Shown here: positions 31,127-43,653 of the stretch, piece after piece
Position numbering within the stretch: the first letter of the stretch is position 1
Layout: the number at the start of each line of letters is the position of its first letter
Assembly (NCBI GenBank): GCA_029582265.1
Contig: CM055823.1
Coordinates: 15,140,060-15,204,059 of the forward strand
Reading direction: 5' to 3'
Length of the DNA stretch: 64,000 bases
Source: Zoroaster sp. YZ-2022
Lineage: Eukaryota > Echinodermata > Asteroidea > Forcipulatida > Zoroasteridae
Notes under the pieces: model-generated
Told to the model about the DNA's origin: nothing
Seen by the model: only the letters and a program-made list of their open reading frames with translations
The model's database searches: none
Made by a program: the position numbers and the translations under genes

Positions 31127-34057
31127 ATGATTAGGTCATCAGATATCGAATTACGATAAATCAAAGTTAATAATTAAAAACAATCATATCAAGGGATCTG
31201 AAAAATCAACCTTCACTCGTCCCCACTGCCTTAAAATGTCAGTCTAATCAAAATCGTTGTATATTATTGCAAAAAAAAATCTCTTTAAAGTACATGGAAT
31301 CTTTTGTTTATTAAGAGCAATCAAATTGGTCTGGCTAATTAGCTAATTAAATGATTGTTCTCCGTCAAAGTACACACATGACATATCAAAGCATTCTATT
31401 AATCACATATTATTTATTTATTTTACATAACACATAAAACTTTTCACTGATATCAAAACTGTCTTTCTAGTGAGACATGTATGCCGTGCAGAGATACATA
31501 AGGACACAACATCGCATTGTTGGGTAATATAAAAGTGTCATTATACAAAGTGTAACTTGTCGTGACCTTTTGTCCTTACAAAGTCCACCCCACAGTATGC
31601 GAAGGGTAAGTTGTCACTTGCACATGTATCTTGTCCATGCAAACTCCTTTCCATCTTTATAGACTGAAATGCAGACAATGAATCTAAATGTTCACACTCA
31701 TGACTGAAGGGAATTAAAATATCAATGATTTCTCTTTCAGTTTAGAGCATGCCTTCCTCCGAGTTGTTCGCCTTCATATTTTTTTAAGTATAACAACATG
31801 TCTTTGAGGTAATTTACGAACAGTTTAAAGTTTAGAAATAGTGTTAGTAATATTGTATCAACTCTTTAAGGGCATACATGTAGGATGCAAAGTGTAATTT
31901 TTCGTGGCTTTTTTCTAGAAAGTCCACAAAGATGGGAAGGACTTTGCAGGGACAAAATCAAGTGACAACTATACTTGTTTTTATTTCGTTTTCAAGATTA
32001 TACAATAACCGTAAGTACCGTAAATCCATCAAAATCCAAGGCCATGTTTTGCTTGATTTATTTTGATGTACTTGGCATTGTATAGGCAAATGAACTATGC
32101 CTGGCATGAGGCCCGACTTCAGAGTCCTGAGGTTTAGGTGTTGAGTTACTATATGTTGTTGGATTTTGATAGATTCACAAACTTTCATAGCAAAATAACA
32201 TCCTTATTTTCTGCATCATATAAGTAACAAGAAAGAAAGATATCTTGGCCCAATTTCATGGTGCTGGTTACCATAAGCAATAAATCAGCGCAAAAAATTC
32301 CATGCTTGCATAAGTGTATTTTAAGAGTTGGGTAGCATGTGAATTTTGGCTATACACATGTGTATTTCACGTAACTAAGAATTTGTCACTTACACAGCTA
32401 CAGCAGAAATTCAACGCTAAACCTGTAAGCAGTGAATGATGATCGTAAGACAGAATGCCATAGTATGCAGTGGCATGAAATTGAGCCTTGGTTATTGATT
32501 AATATATTTTTGTATTAAACAGTTAACTACTTTGTTTATTTTGTAAATTAAATAATTTCAATATTAATTACAAAAAAACAAATCCAGGTTGTTGAACACA
32601 TCAACTTATGAAGAAGCAAAATTATAATCTAAAACTGACGAGTACATGTAAACAGGTTAAAAAATGATAAATAGACAATGGGATAAAACAATAAAGTTTT
32701 CTAAAATTTATTTAAAGTAAACTTTATAAAGATCATAGAGATTTGAATTGATTGTTGGTGGTTCAATGTATATATATCACATAGGCCTACTATCAAAATT
32801 GTTTTGCTATTTACCAAACCAAGACTAGAATGGAAAATACTCTAGCCATTTTTTTGTACTTTCCACTGGTATTCTGTGTACCTTCAACACAACATTACGT
32901 GCATCATGACCATAGTACAGACAACTAGTCATGTCAATAATGCTAAACTGATGACAACAAACAAATTGCAATAATCATTACTTCAACAAAATGTTAAACA
33001 ACATGCTTTCCAGGATTGAACTCAATCTTCATAAAAACGCATGTGCAAATTTAACTGTAACCACTGTTAGATTCTTGTGGATTTTTCTTAATTGAAAACA
33101 ATCCAACTTGTACAAATCAATAAGGAGCAATGCATAATATTACAACAGTCAGTTTTACATTCATGTCAGTACATGTATACAGTTATTAAGAACTGTCCAT
33201 GAGTGTCTTCGTACTTTTTCATTAACAAATCTTACTGAATAAAATGTATTATTTACAAACAATCTGATATATTAACAGAACTGGTAGTTTATTTTGAAAA
33301 CAAGTTACATTTTTGACCACATTGAATTGATCACTAACAACTTAATTTGTGGGTTGAGAAATGTTCATTCTATTTAAAGCAAATTTTTTTCCAGCAACCA
33401 TTCCTCTGTTGCAATGTTCACTGAGGCCAACCGGACCTTGAAAATGACAGGAAGTGATAGACTGGACAGGAATGTATAATGTGCCATGGTTAGTCACAAA
33501 GTTGCTTACAAGACTTTGACCAATGTCCACTTCCACATGGTAACACTGAAGTATCCAACGCTTGTTCTAAGTCATTGAAGTTTAATTTAGGCTCACCTAC
33601 AGAGGTCAACTCGTAGTAAAACAGATGGATTGTGGACACACTGGTTCAGTAGTGAAGATGTACCAATGAACATAAATCTTCTGAAATTAAACAAAATTAA
33701 AAACAAGACACATATAAATAGTGTTAACAAAATTACTTACTAGCCTCATGGGTGGTGGCATTTCAACTATGAGAATGCCGATAACATTACAGCAATATTT
33801 AAGTCATGCATGTTCTTTAAGAAGCATGTTAGAGAGTGTCTCAAACCTCAGACCATTCCTGATCTATTTGAGAATGTTCCTTTTTAGAATATAACATGAA
33901 TACATGTACTAGTGTTCACGCTGGGAACAGCATTCCCAATGGGAATCTTTAAAATGTTCCCGACTTTTGAGATGTTCCTGTACCAACCATTGAACAGATG
34001 ATGATTAAAATTATCTTTGAATATTTCAAACTTACAAGATACAGTGCATGTGCATGT
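31127..34057. other. Long AT-rich stretch without supported genes
   Basis: No domain-bearing frame, splice-bounded exon, RNA gene or clear repeat was found in about 2.9 kb. Poly-A/T tracts are common. Confidence 0.4.
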
Positions 34058-34303
34058 TGTTACGATTTAACTAGTTTACCCTCATGATTGGAATATGTAG
34101 TTCCGCGTATTGATATGTATGCTGTTCACCGTAAATTATAGTTCCGGCTGAGACGCCATCTTTTGTATGACACATGTTTTTGTCGCACGCCCATCGTTGG
34201 TAGTGTACGTTCTGAGGTTAACAATAAATGTAACAAGGATTTATTATACTAGAGCGAGTTGTCTTTCATTTACCTCAATCGACTTATTGAGATGGCATCA
34301 ACA
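34058..34303 (+). repeat. copia 5' LTR
   Basis: Starts TGTTACGATTTAAC and ends GGCATCAACA. It carries an AATAAA at about 34222. The gag ATG (34292) lies in its last 12 bases, so translation begins within the LTR. Confidence 0.95.
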
Positions 34304-35569
34304 GGTTATGGGCCCAGCACGGATAAATGGAAGAAACTACAGTTCAACGGTGACGGTGAGAATTACGAGATTTGGGAGACACGTTTTTTAGCACATCTAC
34401 ACAGCCTGAAATTACGTGTTACAATATTGGCCGTAGAACCTGACGCTGTTAAAAATGAACAATGCTACTCCGAACTGGTCAATCTTATTGACGACAAGAG
34501 CCTGTCGTTGATAATGCGGGATGCCCCTGATGATGGGAAGAAAGCTTTGGCAATACTACGTGAACACTATGCGGGCATAAGTAAGCCTAGGATCATCACA
34601 CTTTACACAGAACTAACATCCTTAGTTAAAGGTGAGACTGAGACGATCACTGACTACGTGATACGGGCGGAGAAATCCATGACCGCACTACGGAATGCTG
34701 GTGAGACTGTGAGTGATGGACTTATGGTGGCGATGGTAATGAAAGGACTACCAGAAACATTCAAACCCTTCACAATTAACATTTCCCAGAGTAGTGAAGA
34801 AGTCAAGTTTCCTCAATTTAAAGCTAAACTACGCAGTTTTCAGGAAACTGAAATTCTCAATCGTAAACCTGGACAGAGTACCACTGATAACATTATGTTT
34901 ATCAAAGACACAACATCAAACTGCTATGCATGTGGACGTTCTGGGCATTTTGCACGTAATTGCCCGCACAAACCATCACCATCCCAACAACAACAGACAC
35001 GGCAGAAGACAAATACATCATCTTCATCGAGGATGTGGTGCAAGTACCACAATAGTGCCACACATTCCAACGAACATTGTCGCGCCCAACAACGAGGCAC
35101 CCAAAATCGGGACAGCATCAACCAGGCGTCTTTCCTAGAAGGACATGAACATTCATTTGCTTTCAAAGCAAGAGATACAACGGACTATATAGTCAACCAC
35201 AATGGTTTGATGGTGGACACTGGGGCTACATCCCATATCGTCACAACAGATACCATAAAGAACTGTGATGAATCTTTCAACCCTAACAAGCACTACATGG
35301 AGTTAGCTGATGGTTCCCGAATGAACAACCTCGTGAAAAAAAGGGGAGACGCAGAAATCATGCTACGCGATACGACAGGAACATTGGTAAAAGCAACACT
35401 TAAAGGGGCACTCTACATTCCATCTTACCCGCATGACATATTCTCCGTGAAAGCAGCAACAAGGACTGGAGCACAGATCACGCTGAAAGCAGGACACAAT
35501 GAGATGGTGAAAGATGGAACAACCTTCAAGATTGAAGAACACAATAGACTATACTACCTAAAACTGTAG
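34292..35569 (+). CDS. copia Gag and protease
   Basis: The frame opens at ATG 34292 (MASTGYGPSTDKW). It includes a UBN2-type gag with KGLPETFKPF, a CCHC zinc knuckle (CYACGRSGHFARNC, about 34921-34962), and an aspartic protease with VDTGATSHIV at about 35213. It ends at 35569, just after the frame passes into the pre-integrase region. One missing A in CCTAAAACTG (about 35560) is enough to explain the early stop, since the next frame continues with the expected sequence. Codon use is ordinary for the element. Confidence 0.85.
   Translation: MASTGYGPSTDKWKKLQFNGDGENYEIWETRFLAHLHSLKLRVTILAVEPDAVKNEQCYSELVNLIDDKSLSLIMRDAPDDGKKALAILREHYAGISKPRIITLYTELTSLVKGETETITDYVIRAEKSMTALRNAGETVSDGLMVAMVMKGLPETFKPFTINISQSSEEVKFPQFKAKLRSFQETEILNRKPGQSTTDNIMFIKDTTSNCYACGRSGHFARNCPHKPSPSQQQQTRQKTNTSSSSRMWCKYHNSATHSNEHCRAQQRGTQNRDSINQASFLEGHEHSFAFKARDTTDYIVNHNGLMVDTGATSHIVTTDTIKNCDESFNPNKHYMELADGSRMNNLVKKRGDAEIMLRDTTGTLVKATLKGALYIPSYPHDIFSVKAATRTGAQITLKAGHNEMVKDGTTFKIEEHNRLYYLKL
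34304..34320 (+). promoter_or_regulatory. Primer-binding site, internal initiator-tRNA-Met type
   Basis: GGTTATGGGCCCAGCAC is the complement of the anticodon arm of eukaryotic initiator tRNA-Met (GTGCTGGGCCCATAACC). Copia elements are known to prime with a half-molecule of this tRNA. It starts one base after the LTR end and is itself translated as part of gag. Confidence 0.9.
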
Positions 35570-38336
35570 ATGAGTTAGACTTAGAGAACACAGACCAGGT
35601 AAACTTATCACTCGATATCAAAGAATGGCATGAGATATTAGGCCACTGTAATTTTGATGATATTGTTAAACTGGAAAGTGTTGTGAAAACATAAATCAAG
35701 GGCAAAGTAGGCAAGACAAAATTGACGTGTAACACCTGCATAGAAGGTAAATTTGTAAACAATAGAAACAGAGGGCCTGATGCAAGAGCCACACAACCCT
35801 AGCGTTGGTACACACTGATTTAGCAGGCCCCATAAATGTAAATGCAAAGATAACTTCAAATATGCCATTTCATTTACTGATGATTACTCAGGTGCTATCT
35901 TTGTCTATTTCCTCAGAAACAAAAGTGACACTGTCCAGGCAACCGAACAATTTCTAGCAGACTGCGCCCCATACGGTACAGTGAAGTGTATAAGATCAGA
36001 CAATGGGGAGAATTCATGAGTAACGATTTCAAAGGCTTACTGAGGGATAGAGGCATCAGGCATGACACATCATCGCCATACTCTCCTCACCAAAATGGAA
36101 CTGCGGAGAGACATTGGCGCACTCTTTTTGAAATGGGTAGATGTTTGCTCATCGAATCAGGACTACCCAAGACAATGTGGGCATATGCTGTGAAAATTGC
36201 AGCATACATAAGAAATAGGTGCTATAATAATCGTACAAATCAGACTCCATACCACACTCTCACAGGACTTAAACCAGACTTATCAAAGATGTGGGTCTTT
36301 GGTGCAGAATGCTATGTGTATAAACATGACCGTACTAAGTTAGAACCTAAGGGTGAAAAGGGAATATTTGTTGGCCATGACACCAATAGTCCAGCGTATC
36401 TGGTTTACTACCCAGATAGTGGGAAAGTCTTAAAGCACAGACTCGTGAAATTTCTAAGTAAGAATATTGACCAACACACTCAGACTAATTACGACGTAAT
36501 TGTCACAGACACTTCGAACCATGACACAGACACTCTGAATTTAGAGGACAAAAACACAATTGAAAACAACGACCCTACCATTGACGATGACACGGAACAA
36601 AATGATGCAAATGAAACTTTAGAGGGGACCGAAGAGGAAGACAACCCTCAAAATAGGAGATACCCAAACAGAGAAAGAAACCGTCCCAGATACCTAGAAC
36701 AGTATTTAACAGAGTTCGAAAATGAAGATGAGGTACATACATGTACGTCATCATCAGTAGATTATTGCTACAAAATTTGCGGGGTACCACAAAGTTGCAA
36801 AGAAGCCTTAAATTCAACTCATGCCTCGGGATGGAAACAAGCCATGACAGAAGAATTTAACTCTCTCCAGGAGAATGATACTTTTGAACTGGTGAATTTA
36901 CCAGAGGGTAGGAACTCAGTAGGGGGTAGATGGGTATATGCCACCAAGGAAAATGCAGAGGGTGCAAAATCACTCAAAGCAAGATATGTAGCAAAAGGTT
37001 ACAATCAGGTCAAAGGGATAGATTACCAGGAAACATTTTCTCCAACAGCTAACATTACATCAGTCAGAGCACTGATGCAAATTGCTGCAAAATGATCTCA
37101 TCGTCCATCAGATGGATGTTAAAACTGCTTACCTCCATGCCCCAATTGATACAGAAATATATCTGGACCAACCGGAAGGTTTTGAAGTAAAATCAGACGA
37201 TGGTAATCGTCTAGTTTACAAACTTAAGAAATCAATATATGGTCTAAAACAATCTGGTCGAAATTGGAACAGGATACTACATGATCATTTGTGTAAAGAC
37301 GATTTCATACAAAATGTAGCAGATCATTGCGTGTACAAGAAAGACACAGACATGGGCGTAATACTAGTTATTGTATGGGTGGACGACCTTATTATTGCTG
37401 CGAGTAATATGACATTATTGAATCGCTTTAAAGAAACCATGCAAGAGCAATTCAAAATGAAAGATTTGGGGCAAAATTTCCTACTTCTTAGGAATTGATT
37501 TCACACAAAAAGATGACGAGATCAGAATGAGCCAGAGAAGATACATCACAAAAATGTTAGAAAGATTTGACATGTCGGACTGTAAACCAAGAGCCACGCC
37601 CTGTGAAGCAAAATTAGATGACAACCCATATAACAACGAATACGTCGACCCTAAGAAATACAGGGAAATAGTGGGTAGCCTGATTTACGCCGCGACAAGC
37701 ACTAGACCAGATATTGCTTGGGTAGTTAGTCAATTGTCCCAACATCTCTCAAATCCAAGGAATAAACATATGACTATGGCCAAACATGTTCTGCGGTTCC
37801 TAAAAGGCACCATAGAACACGAATTAGTGTACAGGAAAACTAACCACCCTCTAGGGTTGATTGCCTTTAGCGACTCGGACTGGGCATCATCCATAGAGGA
37901 CAGGAAAAGTACCACCGGCTACTGTTTTGCTTTGACAAAAGGTGGGGCTGTTATATCAAAGAAACAACCAACTGTTGCATTATCCACTTGTGAAGCCGAG
38001 TATATGGGTCTGGGAACCACTACTCAGGAGAGTTTATACCTAACTCAACTGCTAAAGGGTATGGATGATAAGAATATGTATAAATGTGTAACAATGTATG
38101 AAGATAACCAAGGTGCTATTGCACTAAGTAAAAACCCCGTTAACAGACAGAGATCAAAACACATAGACATCAGATATCATTTTGTTCGCAATGCACTTGA
38201 AGAAGGCAAAATTGATATCCAATACTGTCCCACAGAGGATATGGTCGCAGATATTCTAACAAAACCAATGACCAAGTTCAAAATCCAAAGATTCAAAAAA
38301 TACCTTTTTGGAAACTATTGTACTACATATATGTAG
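35560..38336 (+). pseudogene. copia Pol: integrase, reverse transcriptase, RNase H
   Basis: Pieces in order: integrase zinc region (WHEILGHCNF...CNTC, about 35620-35740), integrase core (TDLAGP about 35817, SDNG about 35995, HQNGTAERHW about 36090), RT (GCKALNSTHASGWK-type start about 36780; MDVKTAYLHA about 37112; VWVDDLIIAA about 37375), RNase H (FSDSDWASS about 37868; STCEAEYMG about 37984; EDNQGA about 38102), ending TAG at 38336. Frame breaks near 35690, 35803, 35846, 36007, 37090 and 37480. The catalytic DD of RT and the integrase DDE are present. Confidence 0.85.
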
Positions 38337-38450
38337 TTAAAGTAGTATGTTAACATCATAAGAGACTATACACTATAGTATTATGTAAACACCATATGTA
38401 ATAAGTTAATAAATAATTTAGTGGTTTAACATCATGAGAGTAAGTGGGGG

Positions 38451-38696
38451 TGTTACGATTTAACTAGTTTACCCTCATGATTGGAATATGTAGTTCCGCG
38501 TATTGATATGTATGCTGTTCACCGTAAATTATAGTTCCGGCTGAGACGCCATCTTTTGTATGACACATGTTTTTGTCGCACGCCCATCGTTGGTAGTGTA
38601 CGTTCAGAGGTTAACAATAAATGTAACAAGGATTTATTATACTAGAGCGAGTTGTCTTTCATTTACCTCAATCGACTTATTGAGATGGCATCAACA
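38451..38696 (+). repeat. copia 3' LTR
   Basis: Same length as the 5' LTR with a single difference seen. Preceded by the purine tract AAGTGGGGG at 38442-38450 and followed by the CATGT target copy. Confidence 0.95.
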
Positions 38697-41600
38697 CATG
38701 TAACTTCCACAAATTAACATCAACCTACATGTAATAACATATGTACATGTACTAGGACCTGTAAACAACTTTTACAATTGTAGTGGTTAACATTTCTGAG
38801 TTGTTACACCACAACAGTAATAGGCTACATGTACTTCCAGGGTGCTACTGCAAACTTCACTACATTGCATTTCCACCAAGTCCTACAATTATGTTGACTT
38901 TGGACAATTTACAATTATTGTAGAGACAAAAATATAAGGATTTATAAATTGCATTATACCTGCTAAAGTAAAGCTGAAGTAAAAGAAGATAGAAATGGTA
39001 ATCTCAACACACCTGGATGACTATCTGTTTACAGTATGTTGGATGGACTCTGTGCTTTATACAATGAAGCTGGTATTGTGGAGTGAACACTTGAGGGAAT
39101 CTGACTTCAATAACATTTGAACTGTATGACAAATAAAAACAATGATTTCATAAACACCAATATTTACATATCTATAAAATGTATAAATTCAATGCTAATT
39201 GAATGATCAATAAACTTAATACATCAGAATAAATGGTATTTAGTACACAACTGAGCAATATGGATCATCAAATGTAGTCACTATTTCATTGAAAGCAATG
39301 TCCTCCTATACACATTATTGAACTGAAGAGTGGTGATCAACATCCCAAGTCATGCGTGCTGTACTCAAAGCAGGTTGTGGTCATCATTCAAGTGTATTTT
39401 TACTGATACATGTAGTTCACATCTCCCAAAGAAGGCAATGAATGAAGCATGGGTGTAGTTTTCTATCAATTTAGTTGTGTTTGTTCATTGGCGGTGTTCC
39501 ACACATGAGTACATTCACAGTTTCCATGTCAATACAGATCTGTCTGAACTATATATCACTGCAAACTCTAGCAGATCTGTTATGCTATATAGTCCATACA
39601 GTTTATTACAGCACTATGGAGCATCACATGTTCTCCATAATTGCCACTTTCAGTTACATATGTGCATAGTTTCCTTCATGCTGTTATCATCTCTCATTGA
39701 TACATATACATGCAACTTCAATTACATTAAATAACCATTTTAATTTCATGTACTTCAAATATAAGGTACACTTTTGGTGATTATCCTAAAAAGTAACAAT
39801 TCTGAAAAACATGAATTGTAACTATTAACAAAACAATTAATAAAATTAACCTAAAAGCTTATTTGCTCAAAAGTTTGTACTCTTACTAATTCTCCTTAGA
39901 AATATTTTTATCGTAAATGCACATCTTCAAGGAAATTGTGTTTGAAAACTGGCTTTCAAAGGTTACTCAATGAGCAATATAATGTGTATGTCTGTTATGC
40001 CTATTTCTCAAAAACATAACCACCTATTTGATGACATTTTCAGAGATTGGTTTTATATGTTTCTTGAAAACTATAGGATTTGTGCAACAACCAATGCTCG
40101 ACCAGGAATTGCTTTGGTACAAAATTGCTTTGGTACTGATGCTATTTATACTGTCATCTTGTACAAAATTGTGATTGAAAAACCAAAATGCCGCTCTTAT
40201 TTTTGTGGCCTTCAAAGGTCACACAACTGTCATGGGTAAAAGGTCTACTGCAGCATAGTCAAGTTCTGTTACGACAACAAAATGTAGTTTTCAATTCCAG
40301 CCAAGCCAATTGCAACACTTGAGTGTTTGAATAAGACATTCACCACAAATACATGACTCAAATAAATAAGTGATTCAGACTTTTACCCTTCACCAACATA
40401 CAACGTAACTCAAGGAGCTCTGTTAATAAAACTTGACTACTTAATGCATGTAGATTTGGCAAATGAATTAACTTTTAATTTGAATATTATTTGAAGATTA
40501 CCACCATTGTATATAAACTTGTTTGCACTTATTGCACAATATTCTTCAGTCAAAAATATACTACATATTAAAATGAATGTGTTCTTAGTTATTAAGTTTA
40601 ATAATACATACATGTACTGTACTTAATACTGCATGGTAATAAAACCACACAATACATACATGAACATACATGTACGTTTATTCCCCTAACCCCCTCTGTA
40701 AGTCAAGTATGTACACTCAGGTGTTCACAATACATGAATGTTCATTCTACAAACTATCCCCGCATCCTGAGTTTAATACACTACACTATATCATGTATTC
40801 ATTATGTACATTCTATTCACTGCATGACCCCACTCCCCCAAAGATAAATTACGGCAAGTTTTCCTAACAAGTATTCATTTTATGTAGTGTAGTAACAACA
40901 ACTCCCCAAAACCCTGATCCTCATATAAATTATGCATTAGCAGGTTTTTACAACATGTGTTATCAGAAGTCTTTTACATACACAAAGTGTGTCAGTCATG
41001 TATTAATGTTGGCTACGCCATTGTACTCCAGAATAATGGATTTTTATCCATTCGTGACATATATCAAAAACTTATGTGCAAAGTTCCAATGCAGCCTGGG
41101 AGTCTTGTCTTGGTGTGTTTGAGAACTGAATGCGTACATTTATCAACATACAGCTAGCACAGAATGCAATGTTTGTACATGGCGTTATTGGGATCATATG
41201 ATGATTTGGCACAAGTATTACATGTAGATCATGCAGATATAAGAACTAAAAGATACAGCAACCTACATGTAGCAAAACCGGTCTTCATGGGGGTTCTGCA
41301 TGCACACACAGTTGAGTACAATGCAGTGGCATGGGCTATAATTAGGTGACACATTTCGTCTACATAATATACTTCTGATGTTACTCATTCTATGCACTGA
41401 CCCCTCCCACCCCCCACCCCCAAACACACGTTTGTAAATGGTGTAAACCTAGGACTTCTCTTTGTTCTCCCATTGTTGTCACTATGGTATTTCCTACCTG
41501 TTCTATTTGTCTGGTGTATTCTATATTATATTTTTTATCATAGACTCTGTTTCTCCAGCATATTCTAGATTCTGTTTATAGTTCCATTTGCCTGGTTATT

Positions 41601-41902
41601 AAATATCGGTTGTTTCATTATTCAACATTCTGGATCTGTGGTTATTCAAGATACCCTTTCTCTGGTAATTTGTTTTTTCAAAGAATTTTATCAAAATTTA
41701 CTTTTTAACCCTAACTCCCTAGGCATTGTACTAAGACAATAAAAATCCTTCAAATCCTCCAACTGGCTTTGTTGTCTAGGAAGTTAGGGTTAATGTCAAT
41801 AAGTTTAACCTATCATAGTAGGCTAACAGCACACTATATTCAATAATCACACACACAACAAAAACTAAACATGTTTTTGTAAATATTATGTGTTAACATG
41901 TG
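38697..41902. other. AT-rich stretch without supported genes
   Basis: About 3.2 kb with repeated catgtacatgta-type strings and a C-rich tract near 41400. No exon or TE protein could be supported. Confidence 0.4.
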
Positions 41903-42830
41903 TTAAAACTGAATTCTAATAGCTTCATGGTAACTGTAATACGTTTGTCTTACTGTAGTCACAACATTATCTATACCTCTGGCATATACATGATCAATTA
42001 ATGTACCATTCTCAGTTGTAGCATCTGTTACATATTGCTTATATCCTTGCTCCATCATTACTTTCTCAATCTGTGAATGATTATCATAAAATGTTCTCAT
42101 TGAAATCTCCCATAACTATACATCTACTACTCATCTTATGAATTTCAGTTACCAGTTTTATTAGATTATCAATGAAGTCTTGAATCTTATAAGAAGGTGG
42201 CCGATAAATAACAACAACTACTACCGATAAATGTGAAATTATATGGAAAGCAACATACTCTAAATTCTGTACTGCAATATTTAAACGACTGAACTGTTTG
42301 TCCCTCTTGCCATACACTGCAACTCCACCATGACTTTGCTGTTGTAGTGTTTTCATAGTATCATTATATGAAAATGCTCTTATTTGATGGAAACACTTGA
42401 AATTATCCATACTAACATTTACAATGTGATCAGCCTCAATCCATGTTTCTGTCAAACATATGAAATCTGATTCAATAATTTCACTTTGACATTTCAAGTC
42501 CAGAACATGAGCTGACAAGCCTTGCACATTATGCAATATAATAGTTGTACCGTTGCCATTATTCTGATCAAGTATAACTGAATCATCAATTCCACTCAAT
42601 ACAGGCATCACCTTCAAAGCTTCTGCAACTGATTTATCACAATATATGAATTTCTCATCATACCCTTCAATAACAAGACCATTCAATGATGTTACACGAC
42701 TCAAACTCACATATGCCTGACCTGCTGCAAATGTACGTTCTAGACAAACAACTGCTTTACATGTAGTCATACCTTGTACTTTATGACAAGTACATGCCCA
42801 TGCAAGTTTCAAAGGAAACTGTTTTCGATG
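41903..42830 (-). pseudogene. Helentron RepHel C-terminus: helicase end plus endonuclease
   Basis: The helicase part (42825-42620) shows [29 protein letters not shown] and EKFIYC, the final motifs of a Pif1-like helicase. Without a stop it runs into an apurinic-type endonuclease: [37 protein letters not shown], and after a frameshift near 42090 GTLIDHVY and TYYSYHEAI. Fusion of helicase and endonuclease is the hallmark of Helentrons (Helitron2), as distinct from canonical Helitrons. The Rep nuclease and most of the helicase are missing; the frame above 42830 is the repeat unit, not protein. Confidence 0.8.
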
Positions 42831-43079
42831 ACCCCAATTTGACCTTACTTCCTGTCCAAACCGGAAGTCAAAGTTTAATATTAAAATAATTTCTAAATTC
42901 AGTATTGTATTGTATTCAAATAAACTTCTCGCGAGAACTTCAACAGACGTTAACATTTGACTTCTCCAACACTTCGAATTGATGACGTAACCATTTTAAC
43001 TTCAACCGAACACCTTGTTTTTGTTGTGACAAAAACTTATATCTAGTTACTGTTGTTTTTACACTAGTTTAATCTGCTT

Positions 43080-43220
43080 GTCTTATATTAATTACTTTGG
43101 TGTTAATATGTGTCTATTTTTATATTTTTAATAACTCTTTTTACTGTTGTACTGGCGTTACAATTTGACCTTCGGGTCACGATAATTGCCATTTTTAATA
43201 AAATTCAAATTCAAATTCAG
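43080..43220 (+). mobile_element. LINE 3' tail with UUCG hairpin and (AAATTC)n end
   Basis: TTACAATTTGACCTTCGGGTCACGATAATTG contains the hairpin TGACC-TTCG-GGTCA (43166-43179) and is followed by AATAAAATTCAAATTCAAATTC. It resembles the conserved 3' end of CR1/Jockey-like LINEs and the tail at 52926. Confidence 0.6.
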
Positions 43221-43247
43221 TTTATACTGTTATTTAGTTACAGGTTA

Positions 43248-43464
43248 TCGTTTCGGTTTGCGGTAACACCATGTGTTTATCTCAACTAACGCGAAGTGAA
43301 TAGAACCTGATCGCACAACTCGTATCTCGACCTTAAGTGAGAAATATGGTTCAGGGAGAACCATGGGGACTTCACGAGTTGTGCGATAATGTTCTTTTCA
43401 GAACCTGCACCTCAACTTCGTGTTAGTTGAGATAAACACATGGTGTTACCGCAAACCGAAACGA
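43248..43464. mobile_element. Fold-back MITE (217 bp, TA target)
   Basis: Ends TCGTTTCGGTTTGCGG.. are inverted at 43248 and 43464, identical by eye for over 40 bases, with inner arms (CGCACAACTCG / CGAGTTGTGCG) also inverted. TA flanks both sides (43246-43247, 43465-43466), as for Tc1/mariner-derived MITEs. Confidence 0.8.
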
Positions 43465-43529
43465 TATCGATATTCCACCATGCAAAGCCTCAAAACTTAT
43501 ATAGTTACACGTTGATTAGAATTAGAGTA

Positions 43530-43635
43530 GGTAAAACTTGTAGCTTTGCATGGTGAGGAGGATAAGTAAGACTAATTGCGGTGACACCATGTGAAATGCT
43601 CAATTGCGTAGTAATTAGTTCTGAAAAGAACTGGA
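43530..43635. repeat. ~105-bp segment shared with 11829-11935
   Basis: GGTAAAACTTGTAGCTTTGC through TTAGTTCTGAAAAGAACTGG is nearly identical at the two sites. Here it directly abuts the truncated BEL element; at the other site it forms the right part of the Harbinger MITE. It also contains GGTGACACCATGTG, similar to the arm of the neighbouring MITE. Confidence 0.75.
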
Positions 43636-43653
43636 GGTACAACTGGACATTTC

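Larger units (their letters stand above)
34058..38696 (+). mobile_element. Complete young Ty1/copia retrotransposon (4639 bp)
   Basis: Two 246-bp LTRs (34058-34303 and 38451-38696) differ at one base by eye (TTCTGAGG versus TTCAGAGG). The 5-bp duplication CATGT flanks both sides (34053-34057 and 38697-38701). A primer-binding site directly follows the 5' LTR and a polypurine tract (AAGTGGGGG) precedes the 3' LTR. Domain order gag, protease, integrase, RT, RNase H is that of Ty1/copia. Near-identical LTRs mean recent insertion, but the coding region has several one-base frameshifts, mostly in homopolymers. Confidence 0.95.
30359..43015 (-). mobile_element. Helentron-family region bounded by inverted AGGTGTTCGG
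   Basis: AGGTGTTCGGGT at 30359 and its inverse ACCGAACACCT ending at 43015 bracket a region with a minisatellite near the left end, one unit of the same sequence at 42827-42880 near the right end, and the 3' half of a helicase-endonuclease gene. Non-autonomous Helentron relatives are known for tandem repeats and terminal inverted pairs. It is equally possible that these are two separate non-autonomous copies plus a gene fragment. A copia (34058-38696) is nested inside. Confidence 0.4.
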
